From: Neptunomonas antarctica
Lineage (GTDB): Bacteria > Pseudomonadota > Gammaproteobacteria > Pseudomonadales > Balneatricaceae
Direction: 5' to 3'
NCBI RefSeq assembly: GCF_001305295.1
Contig: NZ_LJSI01000028.1
Location: 89,702 to 153,701, forward strand
DNA: 64,000 bases
In this document: piece by piece, positions 1 to 11,024 of the stretch
How positions within the stretch are numbered: position 1 is the stretch's first letter
How the letters are laid out: the number at the start of each line of letters is the position of its first letter
Made by a program: the position numbers and the translations under genes
The notes under the pieces: generated by a model
Databases searched by the model: none
The model's input: only the letters and a program-made list of their open reading frames with translations
Told to the model about the DNA's origin: nothing

Positions 1-1540
1 CCTCACTCAGGCGGACCATCTGTCGGCTGGCATTGGGTATTTCGATTCCGACGACCGACTTTCCGGGAATAACCTCAACCACACGAACACTCGATATCGC
101 CAAGGAACGCGCCAGATCTTTTGATAAATTGGTAATTTTACTGACTTTAACACCCGGTGCGGGTTGAATCTCAAAGCGTGTGATCACCGGCCCTGGATTA
201 ACTTCAACTACCTCAGCAACGACACCAAAGTCTTTTAGCTTACTTTCAAGCAAGCGCGACATATCTTCCAGCTGCTCTTCGGAGTAACCATGATCCGTTT
301 GCAGCTCTGGTGGATCCAGCAGATCCAATGAAGGAATTTTACGTAAAGCAGGCAAAGGAAGACCCCCTTTCTCACGCGAGTTAAGATCCTGATCATCACT
401 TTGTATAGGCTTGTGCGACTCAGCCAACGGAACGATTTTAAGTTCCTTTTTAGGAGAAGTAGCTTCTGTATTCATAACCGATGAATGTTTCGGGTTTGCA
501 ATACGTTCACGCTGACCAGGCACATCATCAAGTGCCTCACCGTCAGTGTTAAGCTGATCGACACTGGATTGCCTGCTACCAACGTGATCATTAGTTTTAA
601 TGGGCTGGCCGACAACATTCATTATCAATGGAGGCTCTGTTGCTAAAGGTTCGACAACAGGTTTAGCAGCTGCCGTTGTTTTGGCAGGCTCAGTGACTGC
701 TTTAGATGTTAGTTGCTGATTAGGATCAGATATACTTTTTATCGAATTACGCGAAGATAATGAAGCACCGGGCTCAGGTGTAGTATCAGACGCCTGACGG
801 TTAACGTCCGGTTCAAAACGCGACCGAATCCGTTCTTTTAATGTGTTTTTTGTTGTTTCTTCATCAGTTTCACTACGACTGACATCGCCACTCCCATCAC
901 TACGGGTACCGTGTTGAGCGGCCAAGACATCGGCTACTGTCCGATAACCATTTAATACCCAGCTTCCCAAACGATGCTGTATGTCATCCCAGGAAAGCTC
1001 CATATAAAATGTACTGCCAATCGCCGCTGCAGTTAAGAGCAGTATGGTACTACCAAGCAGACTGAACCAGGAAACCATCCAGTCAGACAGTGCCTGCCCA
1101 ACAATACCGCCACTGGTAAAAGGGAAACCTAAATGGTTATTCGCCAAATGTATGGATGCAAGCGCACAAAGTGAGGCGACCAACAAAAGAGCGCCTGCCG
1201 TACGCAACATCACAAACGGCAGCCCCTCCAATAAAGACACCTCTTTTCTTCGCATGAAGCGCACTGTAGGCACAAGTACGATAAAGGGTATAAACCAAGC
1301 GGTAACACCCAAAAACGAGAACACGATATCAGCAGCCCAGGCACCGAAAACCCCCATCCAATTACGCACGCCGGGATGGTATCCCAAATGAGACCAGCCG
1401 GGATCTTTAGGGTGATAGCCCATCATGCTTAACAGCAGATAAACACAGCTCATAATAACCAGAAAAAGCACACAGACTTTGAATACGCGTGCGAACAGCT
1501 CAGAAAAAGCATAAGGGCTAGCTGGGCACTTATTTTTCAC
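1..1540 (-). CDS. ftsK: DNA translocase FtsK, N-terminal part (truncated by window edge)
   Basis: Septum-anchored DNA pump that clears the chromosome terminus at division and activates XerCD at dif. About 513 codons are visible, running off the left edge. From the N-terminus there are several hydrophobic membrane segments within about the first 190 residues. A low-complexity Pro/Ser/Thr-rich cytoplasmic linker follows, then the start of the alpha/beta motor domain with the typical stretch VIPGKSVVGIEIPN near the window edge. Walker A lies outside the window. The start is a GTG preceded by AAGGA at about 6 bases and by an in-frame stop immediately upstream. The gene is divergent from the CheW remnant and trxB. 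Confidence 0.93.
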   Translation of the reverse strand, partial: MKNKCPASPYAFSELFARVFKVCVLFLVIMSCVYLLLSMMGYHPKDPGWSHLGYHPGVRNWMGVFGAWAADIVFSFLGVTAWFIPFIVLVPTVRFMRRKEVSLLEGLPFVMLRTAGALLLVASLCALASIHLANNHLGFPFTSGGIVGQALSDWMVSWFSLLGSTILLLTAAAIGSTFYMELSWDDIQHRLGSWVLNGYRTVADVLAAQHGTRSDGSGDVSRSETDEETTKNTLKERIRSRFEPDVNRQASDTTPEPGASLSSRNSIKSISDPNQQLTSKAVTEPAKTTAAAKPVVEPLATEPPLIMNVVGQPIKTNDHVGSRQSSVDQLNTDGEALDDVPGQRERIANPKHSSVMNTEATSPKKELKIVPLAESHKPIQSDDQDLNSREKGGLPLPALRKIPSLDLLDPPELQTDHGYSEEQLEDMSRLLESKLKDFGVVAEVVEVNPGPVITRFEIQPAPGVKVSKITNLSKDLARSLAISSVRVVEVIPGKSVVGIEIPNASRQMVRLSE

Positions 1541-1830
1541 TCAAATTCCTTATCGTTTTGAAGTACTTACTACGAATATATTAAAATACCATCATTCAAT
1601 AAAGCACACCGTATCACTACCTTGCTGACAACAGATGATTGCGCAGCGTGAAGGCGATATTCAAAATTAAAGTAGGCAGGGCGTCAGATCACGTTTACGT
1701 CTTTATTAACTCATTTTTTACACTTCAATAAACTCTTTAATAAGTTCTGGCTCGGCTCTAATTAAGGACAATAGTCCAAATTAGCCGCCAATTATAATAG
1801 ATAAATCAAACAATATCAGAGGCTATAGAC
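1541..1830. other. AT-rich intergenic region between ftsK and the CheW remnant
   Basis: This stretch of about 290 bases separates two divergent transcription units and should hold their promoters. I see no open frame with a ribosome site, no RNA gene and no clear repeat in it. Confidence 0.5.
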
Positions 1831-2082
1831 ATGAGTTTACCCAATCTGGTTCAAAACAACTCACGTGTATTAACTTTCACCATCGAAAATAGCTATTTTG
1901 GCATAGATACCGCCAATATCCTCTCTTTTTCAAAAGACGATGAATAGACTCAAGCGGGCAACAACACACAACATCGTGGATTCATTGACGAGGCAGACTA
2001 CCGGGGCACACCGGTTAATGTATATGATAGAGCCATACTACTTATTAGAAAACGAAGCTTAGCTGATAATATCAAACGTTGA
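1831..2082 (+). pseudogene. Decayed CheW-like gene with an in-frame stop
   Basis: The frame starts with ATG at 1831 and reads MSLPNLVQNNSRVLTFTIEN, followed by YFGIDTANILSFSKDDE. That is the look of the first strands of a CheW-type adaptor domain. A TAG interrupts it at 1945-1947. The same frame then continues without shift to a TGA at 2080-2082 and includes HRGFIDEADYRGTPVNVYDR, which matches the CheW pattern of a glycine turn, a second strand pair and a V.D motif. The intact domain would be about 140 residues, so the C-terminal half is also lost. Read-through is possible but less likely than decay. The assignment rests on pattern recognition, not on a search. Confidence 0.55.
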
Positions 2083-2132
2083 GATGATAGGTTTTGTATT
2101 TTCAGGTTATCCAAGTAAATAAGCAAAAATAA

Positions 2133-3173
<1,041 letters not shown>

Positions 3174-3183
3174 CATTAGCGTC

Positions 3184-3209
3184 GGCCAAAGACTGCCCCG
3201 TCTTTGGCC
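3184..3209 (+). terminator. Hairpin after trxB
   Basis: Perfect 10-bp inverted repeat, GGCCAAAGAC (3184-3193) and GTCTTTGGCC (3200-3209), with a 6-base loop. The sequence after it is only weakly T-rich, so it may be a weak terminator or an attenuator between trxB and aat. Confidence 0.5.
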
Positions 3210-3227
3210 CTTATATGAACATTGCTC

Positions 3228-3932
3228 ATGATTCCCTGGCTACACCCCACCACGCTTATTTTCCCAGACCCTGCGACAGCATTGAAGGAGCCTGACGGAC
3301 TACTCGCCGTCGGAGGTGATTTATCACCAGAACGACTATTGGCGGCTTACAAACAAGGTATTTTTCCGTGGTTCAACCCTGATGACCCCATACTCTGGTG
3401 GAGTCCTGATCCGCGCTGCGTACTTATCCCTGAAAAGATTCATATATCCCGCAGCATGCGAAAACAGATCAATAAAGGCGATTATCACATCACCTTCGAT
3501 ACAGCCTTCGCTGACGTCATCCATGCATGTGCTAGTGTCCGCGAAGCATCAGGCACCTGGATATCCGCCGACATGCAGGCGGCTTATATCGCACTGCATC
3601 AGCAAGGTATCGCGCACTCGGTTGAAGTTTGGAGCGAAAATCAGCTCATAGGAGGCCTATACGGACTGGGTATAGGAAAGCTGTTCTTTGGTGAATCAAT
3701 GTTCAGTCTGCAGACAAATGCCTCTAAAATAGCCTTTATTGCGCTTACTCAGCAGTTAGAACAATGGGGCTATCCATTAATTGACTGTCAGATTCACAAC
3801 AACCATCTCCAAAGTCTTGGTGCTTCTAATATTCCCCGTGAGGAATTTCTACGTTATATTAATCAATATATCGATGTAGTAACTGACCATAGTTGGCGTT
3901 TTGATACTCATACTAAAAAATTGGGCATTTGA
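3228..3932 (+). CDS. aat: Leucyl/phenylalanyl-tRNA--protein transferase
   Basis: Adds Leu or Phe from aminoacyl-tRNA to proteins with N-terminal Lys or Arg, creating primary N-degrons. With ATG 3228 the product is 234 residues and begins MIPWLHPTTLIFPDP. It continues with EPDGLLAVGGDLSPERLLAAY, the signature N-terminal block of the family. The central WWSPDPR motif and GLYG..IG..FFGESMFS are present. A TTG at 3222 is in frame, but ATG 3228 fits family starts better. The stop overlaps the possible TTG start of the next gene. The transferase ate follows, and clpS/clpA, which read the tag, are 3 kb away. Confidence 0.95.
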   Translation: MIPWLHPTTLIFPDPATALKEPDGLLAVGGDLSPERLLAAYKQGIFPWFNPDDPILWWSPDPRCVLIPEKIHISRSMRKQINKGDYHITFDTAFADVIHACASVREASGTWISADMQAAYIALHQQGIAHSVEVWSENQLIGGLYGLGIGKLFFGESMFSLQTNASKIAFIALTQQLEQWGYPLIDCQIHNNHLQSLGASNIPREEFLRYINQYIDVVTDHSWRFDTHTKKLGI

Positions 3933-3937
3933 AGCTA

Positions 3938-4657
3938 ATGACAGATTTGAAAGAGTTACATTTTTTCTCTACACCGGAACACAGCTGTAGCTATATCAAA
4001 GGCTATAAAGCTAAAACGCTGTTTGTTGATCCACAGTCAAACATTTCAGCTACTGCTTTTAGCCAGCTATCCGATCTTGGATTCAGACGCAGCGGAAAAC
4101 ACATCTATCGCCCTCATTGCGAGCATTGCCAAGCGTGTATATCCGTTCGGGTACCTATTCAGTTTTTTCAGCCAAATAAAACACAACGCCGTATTTATAA
4201 CAAAAACAAAGACTTAATTGTACAAAAAACAATACCCCGCTACACCGATGAATACTTTAAGCTTTATTCAGATTATATCTCGTTACGTCATGCAGACGGA
4301 GATATGTACCCTCCCAATAAAGAGCAATTTATTAGTTTTCTCGTCGAGGGCCAGCAACCCTGTGAATTCTTAGAATTCTACCTCGATAGTAAACTTATCG
4401 GCATAGCCGTCACTGATCGGTTAACGAAAGGATTATCTGCCACTTATACTTTTTTTGACCCAGACCCTGCACTACAACATCGGAGTTTAGGAACCTACGC
4501 CATTCTTTGGCAAATTGAAGAATGCCGCAAACTCAACCTTGAGTACCTATATATGGGGTATTGGGTGCAGTCTTGTCGCAAAATGAAGTATAAAATTGCC
4601 TATCGACCACTCGAATTTTTAATCGATGGGCAGTGGATTCTTATCCGATCGCAATAA
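3938..4657 (+). CDS. bpt: Aspartate/glutamate leucyltransferase (Ate/Bpt family)
   Basis: Bacterial member of the arginyl-tRNA-protein transferase family, which attaches Leu to N-terminal Asp or Glu. The 239 residues from ATG 3938 start with TDLKELHFFSTPEHSCSYI, the typical opening. The conserved cysteine block YRPHCEHCQACISVRVP lies near residues 60-75. YTFFDPD and YLYMGYWVQSCRKMKYK mark the C-terminal catalytic domain. An in-frame TTG at 3929 would overlap the aat stop; ATG fits the family better. It probably sits in one operon with aat, and both feed ClpS/ClpAP. Leucyl rather than arginyl specificity is known for the bacterial branch, not shown here. Confidence 0.93.
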   Translation: MTDLKELHFFSTPEHSCSYIKGYKAKTLFVDPQSNISATAFSQLSDLGFRRSGKHIYRPHCEHCQACISVRVPIQFFQPNKTQRRIYNKNKDLIVQKTIPRYTDEYFKLYSDYISLRHADGDMYPPNKEQFISFLVEGQQPCEFLEFYLDSKLIGIAVTDRLTKGLSATYTFFDPDPALQHRSLGTYAILWQIEECRKLNLEYLYMGYWVQSCRKMKYKIAYRPLEFLIDGQWILIRSQ

Positions 4658-4756
4658 AACCCCCAATACTCTTTGATATCCCTACACAAATAAGGCAAAA
4701 TACTGCGCTCTGATAATAGGACATTGTTCGAAATCAGCCCTTACACAGGTAGGTAA

Positions 4757-4978
<222 letters not shown>

Positions 4979-5031
4979 TTCGATCGATCTGGCTTAACGT
5001 CCCTGTTAAATACCAGATCCAGAAAGTTCCC

Positions 5032-5056
5032 CAGTGGCAGCCTTAGGCTGCCACTG
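5032..5056. terminator. Hairpin shared by infA and clpA with the clpA stop codon in its loop
   Basis: Perfect 11-bp arms CAGTGGCAGCC (5032-5042) and GGCTGCCACTG (5046-5056). The 3-base loop, 5043-5045, is the TAA stop of clpA on the minus strand. No long T-run follows on either strand. It probably works as a bidirectional 3'-end structure for the two convergent genes. Confidence 0.5.
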
Positions 5057-7298
5057 TTACATTCAACACTATTTCATTTTGATCATCGACAGACACCTGA
5101 ACTTCTCCCCCATCTTCAGCAAGATCACCAAATAGAATCATTTCAGCCAATGGTTTTTTTAACTTCTCCTGAATCAGACGCTTCATAGGCCTGGCACCCA
5201 TTTTCTCATCATAACCATGCTTACCCAGCCATTCACGTGCATCATCATTAACATGAAGCACTACTCTTTTATCATCCAGCTGCGCCTGCAGCTCTGTAAG
5301 GAATTTATCAACCACTCCCATGATGATATCGGGTGACAGTGATTTGAACTGAATAACCGCATCCAGACGGTTACGGAACTCCGGTGAGAACAAGCGTTTA
5401 ATCGCCTCCATACCATCAGATGAATGATCCTGATGCGAAAAACCAATAGACGGACGACTCATCACATCAGCCCCGGCATTAGTCGTCATTACCAGAATAA
5501 CGTTACGGAAATCTGCCTTACGGCCATTGTTGTCGGTTAACGTGCCGTTATCCATCACCTGTAGCAGGATATTAAAAACCTCTGGGTGCGCTTTTTCTAT
5601 TTCATCCAGCAAAAGCACACAATGAGGTGATTTAGTGACCGCTTCCGTTAGCAATCCGCCTTGGTCATAACCAACATAGCCCGGAGGTGCACCTATTAAT
5701 CGAGACACGGTGTGGCGTTCCATATATTCCGACATATCAAAGCGAATCAGTTCAATGCCCAATATCCGCGCCAACTGCGTGGTAACTTCAGTTTTACCCA
5801 CACCGGTAGGGCCGGAAAACAGGAAATTACCTACCGGTTTATGCGGATCATTCAGCCCGGCACGCGATAAGCGTATCGCTGAAGACAAAGAAGATATTGC
5901 CTCTTCCTGCCCAAGAACAACCATTTTCAGGTTGGAATCAAGCTTTCTAAGCTGGTCTTTATCAGAAATGGAGACTGTTTTAGGTGGTATGCGGGCAATT
6001 TTAGCAACCACTTCTTCCACTTCATGAACACCAATAATCGGATTGCGATCTTCTTTCTTGAGCAAACGTTGATAAGCACCCGCTTCATCAATAACATCGA
6101 TAGCTTTATCTGGCATATGCTTGTCATTGATATAGCGATCCGCTAATTCTGCGGCTGCTCGTAACGCCTCATCGGTGTATTCAATTTCATGATGCTGCTC
6201 AAACTTTTTACGCAGCCCACAAAGAATTTCATAAGTTTCCTGAACGCTTGGCTCAAGCACATCCACTTTTTGGAATCGTCGGGCTAAGGCGCGATCTTTT
6301 TCAAAAATACTTCTGAATTCCTGGAACGTGGTTGAACCGATACAGCGCAGATCACCTGAACTCAAAAGCGGCTTCAGCAGATTAGACGCATCCATCGAAC
6401 CGCCAGAGGCCGCTCCCGCACCAATAATCGTATGAATTTCATCAATAAACAGGATCGCATTATCCTTCTGCTTCACTTCATTGAGTAATGCTTTGAGGCG
6501 TTTTTCAAAATCACCACGGTATTTAGTCCCCGCCAACAACGCCCCAAGATCAAGAGAATAAACCACACTACCTATCATCACGTCAGGAATCTGATCTTCG
6601 ACAATTAGTTTAGCGAGGCCTTCCGCTATAGCCGTTTTACCAACACCCGCTTCGCCAACCAGGAGTGGATTATTTTTACGACGTCGGGATAGTATCTGTA
6701 TAACGCGCTCAACTTCCGAGCTGCGACCAATCAAAGGATCAATTCGTCCCTCTGCTGCCTGCTGGTTCAAATTAACAGCATACTTACTCAGCGCACTAGC
6801 CTCACCATTATTTGCCGCTTCATCAGACTCTAGCAAGCCTTCATGCTCACCATCATCCTGACTCACGCGTGAAATACCATGGGAGATATAGTTAACGACA
6901 TCAATTCGCTCAACACCTTGCTGCTGCAGCATAAACACAGCATGGCTTTCTTGTTCGCTAAAAATAGCAACAACGACATTGGCACCCGTCACTTCATTCT
7001 TACCGGAAGACTGCACATGAAATACAGCTCGTTGTAATACACGCTGAAAACCCAGGGTTGGCTGTGTCTCCATGGCGGGAACATTATCAGGTAATAATGG
7101 CGTGGTTTCTTCAATAAACACACTGAGCGACGTACGCAGTGCATCCACATTGGCTCCACAGGCGGTCAAGACCTTGTAAGCGTCTCTGTTATCAAGCAGA
7201 GCCAATAACAGATGCTCAACCGTCATGAACTCATGTCTATTATCTCTGGCGCCTTTGAATGCTGCGCTTAATGTTTCTTCAAGTTCACGATTTAACAT
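5043..7298 (-). CDS. clpA: ATP-dependent Clp protease ATP-binding subunit ClpA
   Basis: AAA+ unfoldase that feeds substrates to ClpP. With ATG 7298 the product is 751 residues and starts [20 protein letters not shown], as in the family. A longer frame up to 7331 would overlap clpS and is unlikely. The N-domain covers roughly 1-145. The first AAA module has Walker A GEAGVGKT at about 215-222 and Walker B LFIDEIH. The second has GPTGVGKTE and [10 protein letters not shown]. An IGF tripeptide in RPSIGFSHQ corresponds to the ClpP-docking IGL/IGF loop. clpS lies immediately upstream, with 13 bases between its stop and this start. Confidence 0.97.
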   Translation of the reverse strand: MLNRELEETLSAAFKGARDNRHEFMTVEHLLLALLDNRDAYKVLTACGANVDALRTSLSVFIEETTPLLPDNVPAMETQPTLGFQRVLQRAVFHVQSSGKNEVTGANVVVAIFSEQESHAVFMLQQQGVERIDVVNYISHGISRVSQDDGEHEGLLESDEAANNGEASALSKYAVNLNQQAAEGRIDPLIGRSSEVERVIQILSRRRKNNPLLVGEAGVGKTAIAEGLAKLIVEDQIPDVMIGSVVYSLDLGALLAGTKYRGDFEKRLKALLNEVKQKDNAILFIDEIHTIIGAGAASGGSMDASNLLKPLLSSGDLRCIGSTTFQEFRSIFEKDRALARRFQKVDVLEPSVQETYEILCGLRKKFEQHHEIEYTDEALRAAAELADRYINDKHMPDKAIDVIDEAGAYQRLLKKEDRNPIIGVHEVEEVVAKIARIPPKTVSISDKDQLRKLDSNLKMVVLGQEEAISSLSSAIRLSRAGLNDPHKPVGNFLFSGPTGVGKTEVTTQLARILGIELIRFDMSEYMERHTVSRLIGAPPGYVGYDQGGLLTEAVTKSPHCVLLLDEIEKAHPEVFNILLQVMDNGTLTDNNGRKADFRNVILVMTTNAGADVMSRPSIGFSHQDHSSDGMEAIKRLFSPEFRNRLDAVIQFKSLSPDIIMGVVDKFLTELQAQLDDKRVVLHVNDDAREWLGKHGYDEKMGARPMKRLIQEKLKKPLAEMILFGDLAEDGGEVQVSVDDQNEIVLNVTVAA

Positions 7299-7311
7299 AG
7301 CTATGTCTCCG

Positions 7312-7671
7312 CTAAACAGCTTCCACTTCACACATTAATGGATGCTTATTGTCTCTAGAGTATTGATTCACTTGTGTCGCTTTAGTTTCAGCCACATCAC
7401 GAGAAAAAACACCACAAACGCCCTTGCCTTGAGTATGCACGGCTAACATTATTTCCGCGGCCTGCTCTTGTGTCATATTAAAAAATATCATCAACACCTC
7501 AACAACGAACTCCATCGGGGTGTAATCATCATTCAGTAACACGACACGATACATAGGTGGTTTCTTCAGTTTAGGCGCTGCTTCCTGTGTCGCCAAGTTG
7601 CCATCGTCAGAAAAGTGTTCCTCCTCTTCTGACGACAATCTAATCGTATTACTACATCTAGCTACCAACAT
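7312..7671 (-). CDS. clpS: ATP-dependent Clp protease adaptor ClpS
   Basis: N-recognin that binds Leu, Phe, Trp or Tyr N-termini and hands substrates to ClpA. The 119 residues have an acidic flexible N-terminal tail of about 40. The folded core follows with [20 protein letters not shown], the conserved NDDYTPM motif of the binding pocket. The later [16 protein letters not shown] helps form the ClpA interface. It is co-transcribed with clpA, and the aat and ate genes that make its ligands are nearby. Confidence 0.97.
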   Translation of the reverse strand: MLVARCSNTIRLSSEEEEHFSDDGNLATQEAAPKLKKPPMYRVVLLNDDYTPMEFVVEVLMIFFNMTQEQAAEIMLAVHTQGKGVCGVFSRDVAETKATQVNQYSRDNKHPLMCEVEAV

Positions 7672-7935
7672 GAATTATCTCTACAAAAAAATTACGAACA
7701 ATCTAATGAATAAACTTAGGTACCATTAGCGTCATCAAAACACAATGATATACTGATGGAAACAAGAGATGTAAACCTACCATCAAATATGGATCAGTAA
7801 CTCTTTTAAATTTGAGTAGTTTATTACGTTTTTATTGTAGCAGGAGCCGGCTTTGCAGTTCAGACTTACATTTTAGTAAGTTACAAAACAAGTGACTAAA
7901 GTAAGTTCTTAATATCAGATTAATGGGAGTTCGAA

Positions 7936-8151
7936 ATGCAAACAGGGAAGGTTAAGTGGTTCAACAATGCCAAAGGCTTCGGTTTTATCATTGCTGATGA
8001 AAACCACACAGAAGATCTATTTGCGCATTATTCAGCCATTCAGTCAGAAGGTTACAAAAGCCTTAAAGCAGGCCAGCCTGTGACTTTTGAAACAACACCA
8101 GGCCCAAAAGGCATGCATGCAGTTAATATCACACCTCTGATTCAAGCGTAG
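7936..8151 (+). CDS. cspD: Cold-shock domain protein CspD
   Basis: Small single-strand nucleic-acid-binding protein of 71 residues. It has RNP1-type KGFGFI near residues 14-19 and the second motif LFAHYSAI near 35-42. Placement divergent from clpS and next to icd is the classical cspD position, which favours CspD (an inhibitor of replication in stationary phase in E. coli) over a cold-inducible CspA. The 264 bases between clpS and cspD carry both promoters. A strong terminator follows. Confidence 0.9.
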   Translation: MQTGKVKWFNNAKGFGFIIADENHTEDLFAHYSAIQSEGYKSLKAGQPVTFETTPGPKGMHAVNITPLIQA

Positions 8152-8173
8152 AAGGGTGCATAACTGACAAAGC

Positions 8174-8202
8174 AAAAACCAGCTACCTCTAGCTGGTTTT
8201 TT
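8174..8202 (+). terminator. Intrinsic terminator of cspD
   Basis: Left arm 8174-8185 and right arm 8190-8201 pair over 12 bases (core ACCAGCTA with TAGCTGGT) around the 4-base loop CCTC. The right arm runs into six Ts at 8197-8202. On the other strand the A-tract would make it usable for icd as well. Confidence 0.85.
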
Positions 8203-8233
8203 CTATCTCTGCATAACGCCTACGTACAAGATT

Positions 8234-9490
8234 TTACATACCCGCAATAATCGCATCACCAAACTCAGACGACGACAATAAGGTTGCTCCATCCATCAGA
8301 CGTTCGAAATCATAGGTAACCGTTTTTGCGCCAATCGCCGCATTCACTCCCTTAAGAATCAAGTCAGCAGGCTCAATCCAGCCCATGTGACGCAACATCA
8401 TTTCTGCCGATAAAATCAACGAACCCGGATTAACTTTATCTTGCCCCGCATACTTAGGAGCCGTGCCATGCGTTGCCTCAAAGATCGCCACACTGTCTGA
8501 CAAGTTAGCTCCCGGCGCGATACCTATGCCACCCACTTCTGCCGCCAGCGCATCGGACAAATAATCACCATTCAGATTAAGCGTCGCAATCACATCATAC
8601 TCCGCCGGACGCAGTAAAATTTGCTGCAACATCGCATCCGCAATCACATCTTTTACGATAATATCTTTACCTGTTTTTGGATGCTTAAATACCATCCACG
8701 GGCCGCCATCCAGTAATTCAGCGCCAAACTCTTCAACGGCCAACTCATAACCCCACTCTTTAAAAGCACCTTCCGTGTACTTCATGATATTGCCTTTATG
8801 CACCAAGGTCAGGGAGTCTCGATTATTGTCTACGCAATACTGCAGTGCTTTTCTTACCAAACGCTGCGTACCTTGCTTTGAAACCGGCTTAATACCTATT
8901 CCGCAGTTTTCTTCAAAACGGATTTTAGTAACACCCATCTCTTCGGTCAGAAATTTAATCACTTTTTTGGCTTCATCCGAACCCGCTTTCCACTCAATAC
9001 CTGCATAAATATCTTCGGAATTCTCCCTGAAAATAATCATATCAACATCTTCAGGCCTCCTGACTGGGCTCGGCACACCTTCAAACCACATCACAGGACG
9101 CTGACACACGTACAGATCCAATTCCTGACGCAGCGCGACATTCAGCGAGCGGATACCGCCGCCAACAGGCGTCGTCAGCGGCCCTTTAATACCCACCACA
9201 AATTCTTTAAACGCCTCCAGTGTTTCATCAGGCATCCATGCATCCTGATCATATAATTGCGTGGCCTTCTCACCCGCATAAACCTCCATCCAAGAAATCT
9301 TGCGCACTCCGCCATAAGCTTTAGCCACCGCCGCATCAACTACTTTAAGCATAGGCGGCGTGACATCCACACCTATACCATCACCCGTAATAAAAGGAAT
9401 AATAGGGTTATCCGGAACATTCAGTGAATAATCAGCATTAACTGTGATCTTCTCACCTTGCGCCGGTACTTGAATATTGCTGTATCTCAT
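8234..9490 (-). CDS. icd: Isocitrate dehydrogenase (NADP-dependent)
   Basis: TCA-cycle enzyme that converts isocitrate to 2-oxoglutarate with NADPH. The 418 residues match the dimeric E. coli-type enzyme. The substrate and phosphorylation loop [13 protein letters not shown] is present with the regulatory serine at about residue 115. [13 protein letters not shown] and the C-terminal cofactor block [15 protein letters not shown] are also seen. The serine matters here because the same window encodes malate synthase G; in E. coli this serine is phosphorylated by AceK to push isocitrate to the glyoxylate route. The gene is divergent from rluE with a 119-base promoter region. Confidence 0.97.
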   Translation of the reverse strand: MRYSNIQVPAQGEKITVNADYSLNVPDNPIIPFITGDGIGVDVTPPMLKVVDAAVAKAYGGVRKISWMEVYAGEKATQLYDQDAWMPDETLEAFKEFVVGIKGPLTTPVGGGIRSLNVALRQELDLYVCQRPVMWFEGVPSPVRRPEDVDMIIFRENSEDIYAGIEWKAGSDEAKKVIKFLTEEMGVTKIRFEENCGIGIKPVSKQGTQRLVRKALQYCVDNNRDSLTLVHKGNIMKYTEGAFKEWGYELAVEEFGAELLDGGPWMVFKHPKTGKDIIVKDVIADAMLQQILLRPAEYDVIATLNLNGDYLSDALAAEVGGIGIAPGANLSDSVAIFEATHGTAPKYAGQDKVNPGSLILSAEMMLRHMGWIEPADLILKGVNAAIGAKTVTYDFERLMDGATLLSSSEFGDAIIAGM

Positions 9491-9609
9491 CGCTCTACTC
9501 CATTAAAGACATTAAATAGATTCGTAGAAATAACCATCTGCAGGCATAATTACCTAATCATCATATTAATACGCTGCAATACCGTACTCATACTACAGAA
9601 ACAGGATCC

Positions 9610-10236
9610 ATGTCTAATATCTTACTTATTAATAAACCCTTTCAGGTACTCACACAATTCACCGATCAAGACGGACGCACAACGCTGGCCGACTTCATCG
9701 ACAAGCCCGATTTTTATGCCGCCGGAAGGCTGGATTATGACTCTGAAGGATTATTGATCCTGACAGATGATGGCGCACTGCAACACACCCTTGCGCATCC
9801 CAAATTCAAAATGGAAAAGACCTATTGGGCACAAGTCGAAGGCGACGTAAGCGACAGTGCTCTTGAACAACTGCGTAAAGGCGTCGAACTCAAAGACGGT
9901 ACAACACGCCCGGCAAAAGCCAAATGCATCCCAGAGCCCAACCTGTGGCAAAGAACCCCTCCGATCCGCGAACGCAAAGAGATCCCTACCAGCTGGATAG
10001 AACTTAAAATAACCGAAGGTAAAAACCGCCAGGTAAGACGCATGACAGCCGCCGTGGGCTTCCCAACACTACGCTTGATTCGCTATGCCATCGGCGACTG
10101 GACGATTGGTACTTTACAACCTGGCGAATACAGAGAAGAAACAGCCAACATAGCGCCGCTAGCTAAACGAGCGCAGCCGTCCTCAACACAAGTAAAAACA
10201 ACGCGTAACCCCAGGATTAGTTCACGCAGGCGTTGA
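9610..10236 (+). CDS. rluE: 23S rRNA pseudouridine synthase RluE
   Basis: Isomerises U2457 of 23S rRNA in E. coli. The 208 residues lack an S4 domain. The catalytic motif [17 protein letters not shown] carries the active Asp. [10 protein letters not shown] and [21 protein letters not shown] follow, as in the RsuA/RluE branch. A basic disordered tail ends in [10 protein letters not shown]. The icd-rluE pairing is a usual gammaproteobacterial order. A palindrome begins exactly at the stop codon. Confidence 0.92.
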   Translation: MSNILLINKPFQVLTQFTDQDGRTTLADFIDKPDFYAAGRLDYDSEGLLILTDDGALQHTLAHPKFKMEKTYWAQVEGDVSDSALEQLRKGVELKDGTTRPAKAKCIPEPNLWQRTPPIRERKEIPTSWIELKITEGKNRQVRRMTAAVGFPTLRLIRYAIGDWTIGTLQPGEYREETANIAPLAKRAQPSSTQVKTTRNPRISSRRR

Positions 10237-10254
10237 TCAGATTTTATCTGATCA
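10234..10254 (+). terminator. Hairpin at the rluE stop codon
   Basis: TGATCAGAT (10234-10242) and ATCTGATCA (10246-10254) pair perfectly around TTT, and the first TGA is the rluE stop. No T-run follows, so termination strength is uncertain. Confidence 0.4.
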
Positions 10255-10382
10255 TCCAAGACTGGAAGTCTATGACAGCAGGCAACCTACAATTAAAGCG
10301 CATAACTAACATTTGATGCTCGTCAATTACTCTTGCACTGCTTAGCTTTACAGTACGCGCCTAAGTGACAGGAGTGCTCCAT

Positions 10383-11024
10383 ATGATAGCTAAACCTAAC
10401 TCTGCAAGACGTGTACGCCATGCCCGGCCCGATACGCTAATATATGCTATAGAAAACAGGTTATATGTTAATTTGACAGACCGCTGCACGCTTGCCTGTC
10501 GGTTTTGTCCTAAACATAATGATAGTAAGGAGGTACACAACTACAATCTGACCTTATCTGAACTACCCGAACCGCAGAAGATAATTGATCTGATAGGTGA
10601 TCCAACGCAGTACGAAGAAGTTGTTTTTTGCGGCTATGGAGAACCTACCTTACGTCTTGACGCACTCATTTCAGTCGCCAATGCAGTCAAAGCCAACGGC
10701 GGTAAAACACGCCTGAACACAGACGGTTTAGCGAATCTGTTCCATAAAAAAGATGTTGTGCCTTTACTGGCAACGTGCATTGATGCCATCTCTATTTCAC
10801 TCAATGCGCAGAATGAGTACCAATATATTGAGCATTGCGTACCTAGTATTCCACATAGCTACCCTGCTGTTATCGCTTTCGTGCAACGAGCAGCGCAATG
10901 TATACCCGATGTTACTGTCACCGCTATTGATGGCTTAAAAGGTATAGATATCAGCGCCTGTCAAACAATCGCGATCACTAATGGTGCTAAATTCAAAGCG
11001 CGGACTCTGGATAACGTGGGTTAA
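10383..11024 (+). CDS. TatD-linked type radical SAM protein
   Basis: Radical S-adenosylmethionine enzyme of unknown reaction. The [4Fe-4S] motif is CTLACRFC (C-x3-C-x2-C), near residues 30-40. The SAM-binding FCGYGEPTLR follows, then NTDGLANLFHK and ISLNAQN, which are strand ends of the partial TIM barrel. The whole protein resembles the family I know as TatD-associated radical SAM proteins. ATG 10383 has AGGAG 8 bases upstream and gives 213 residues, full length for that family. An in-frame GTG at 10365 is less likely. Its stop overlaps the stop of the convergent signalling gene in the sequence TTAA. No tatD is visible nearby. Confidence 0.82.
   Translation: MIAKPNSARRVRHARPDTLIYAIENRLYVNLTDRCTLACRFCPKHNDSKEVHNYNLTLSELPEPQKIIDLIGDPTQYEEVVFCGYGEPTLRLDALISVANAVKANGGKTRLNTDGLANLFHKKDVVPLLATCIDAISISLNAQNEYQYIEHCVPSIPHSYPAVIAFVQRAAQCIPDVTVTAIDGLKGIDISACQTIAITNGAKFKARTLDNVG

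Noticed and set aside
5043..7331. Longer start of clpA at 7331
   Set aside because: It would overlap clpS and adds residues not found in the family; ATG 7298 gives the usual MLNRELE start.
8775..9008. Open frames opposite icd, glcD, glcB and other long genes
   Set aside because: They are antisense or out-of-frame shadows of well-supported genes with no independent signals.
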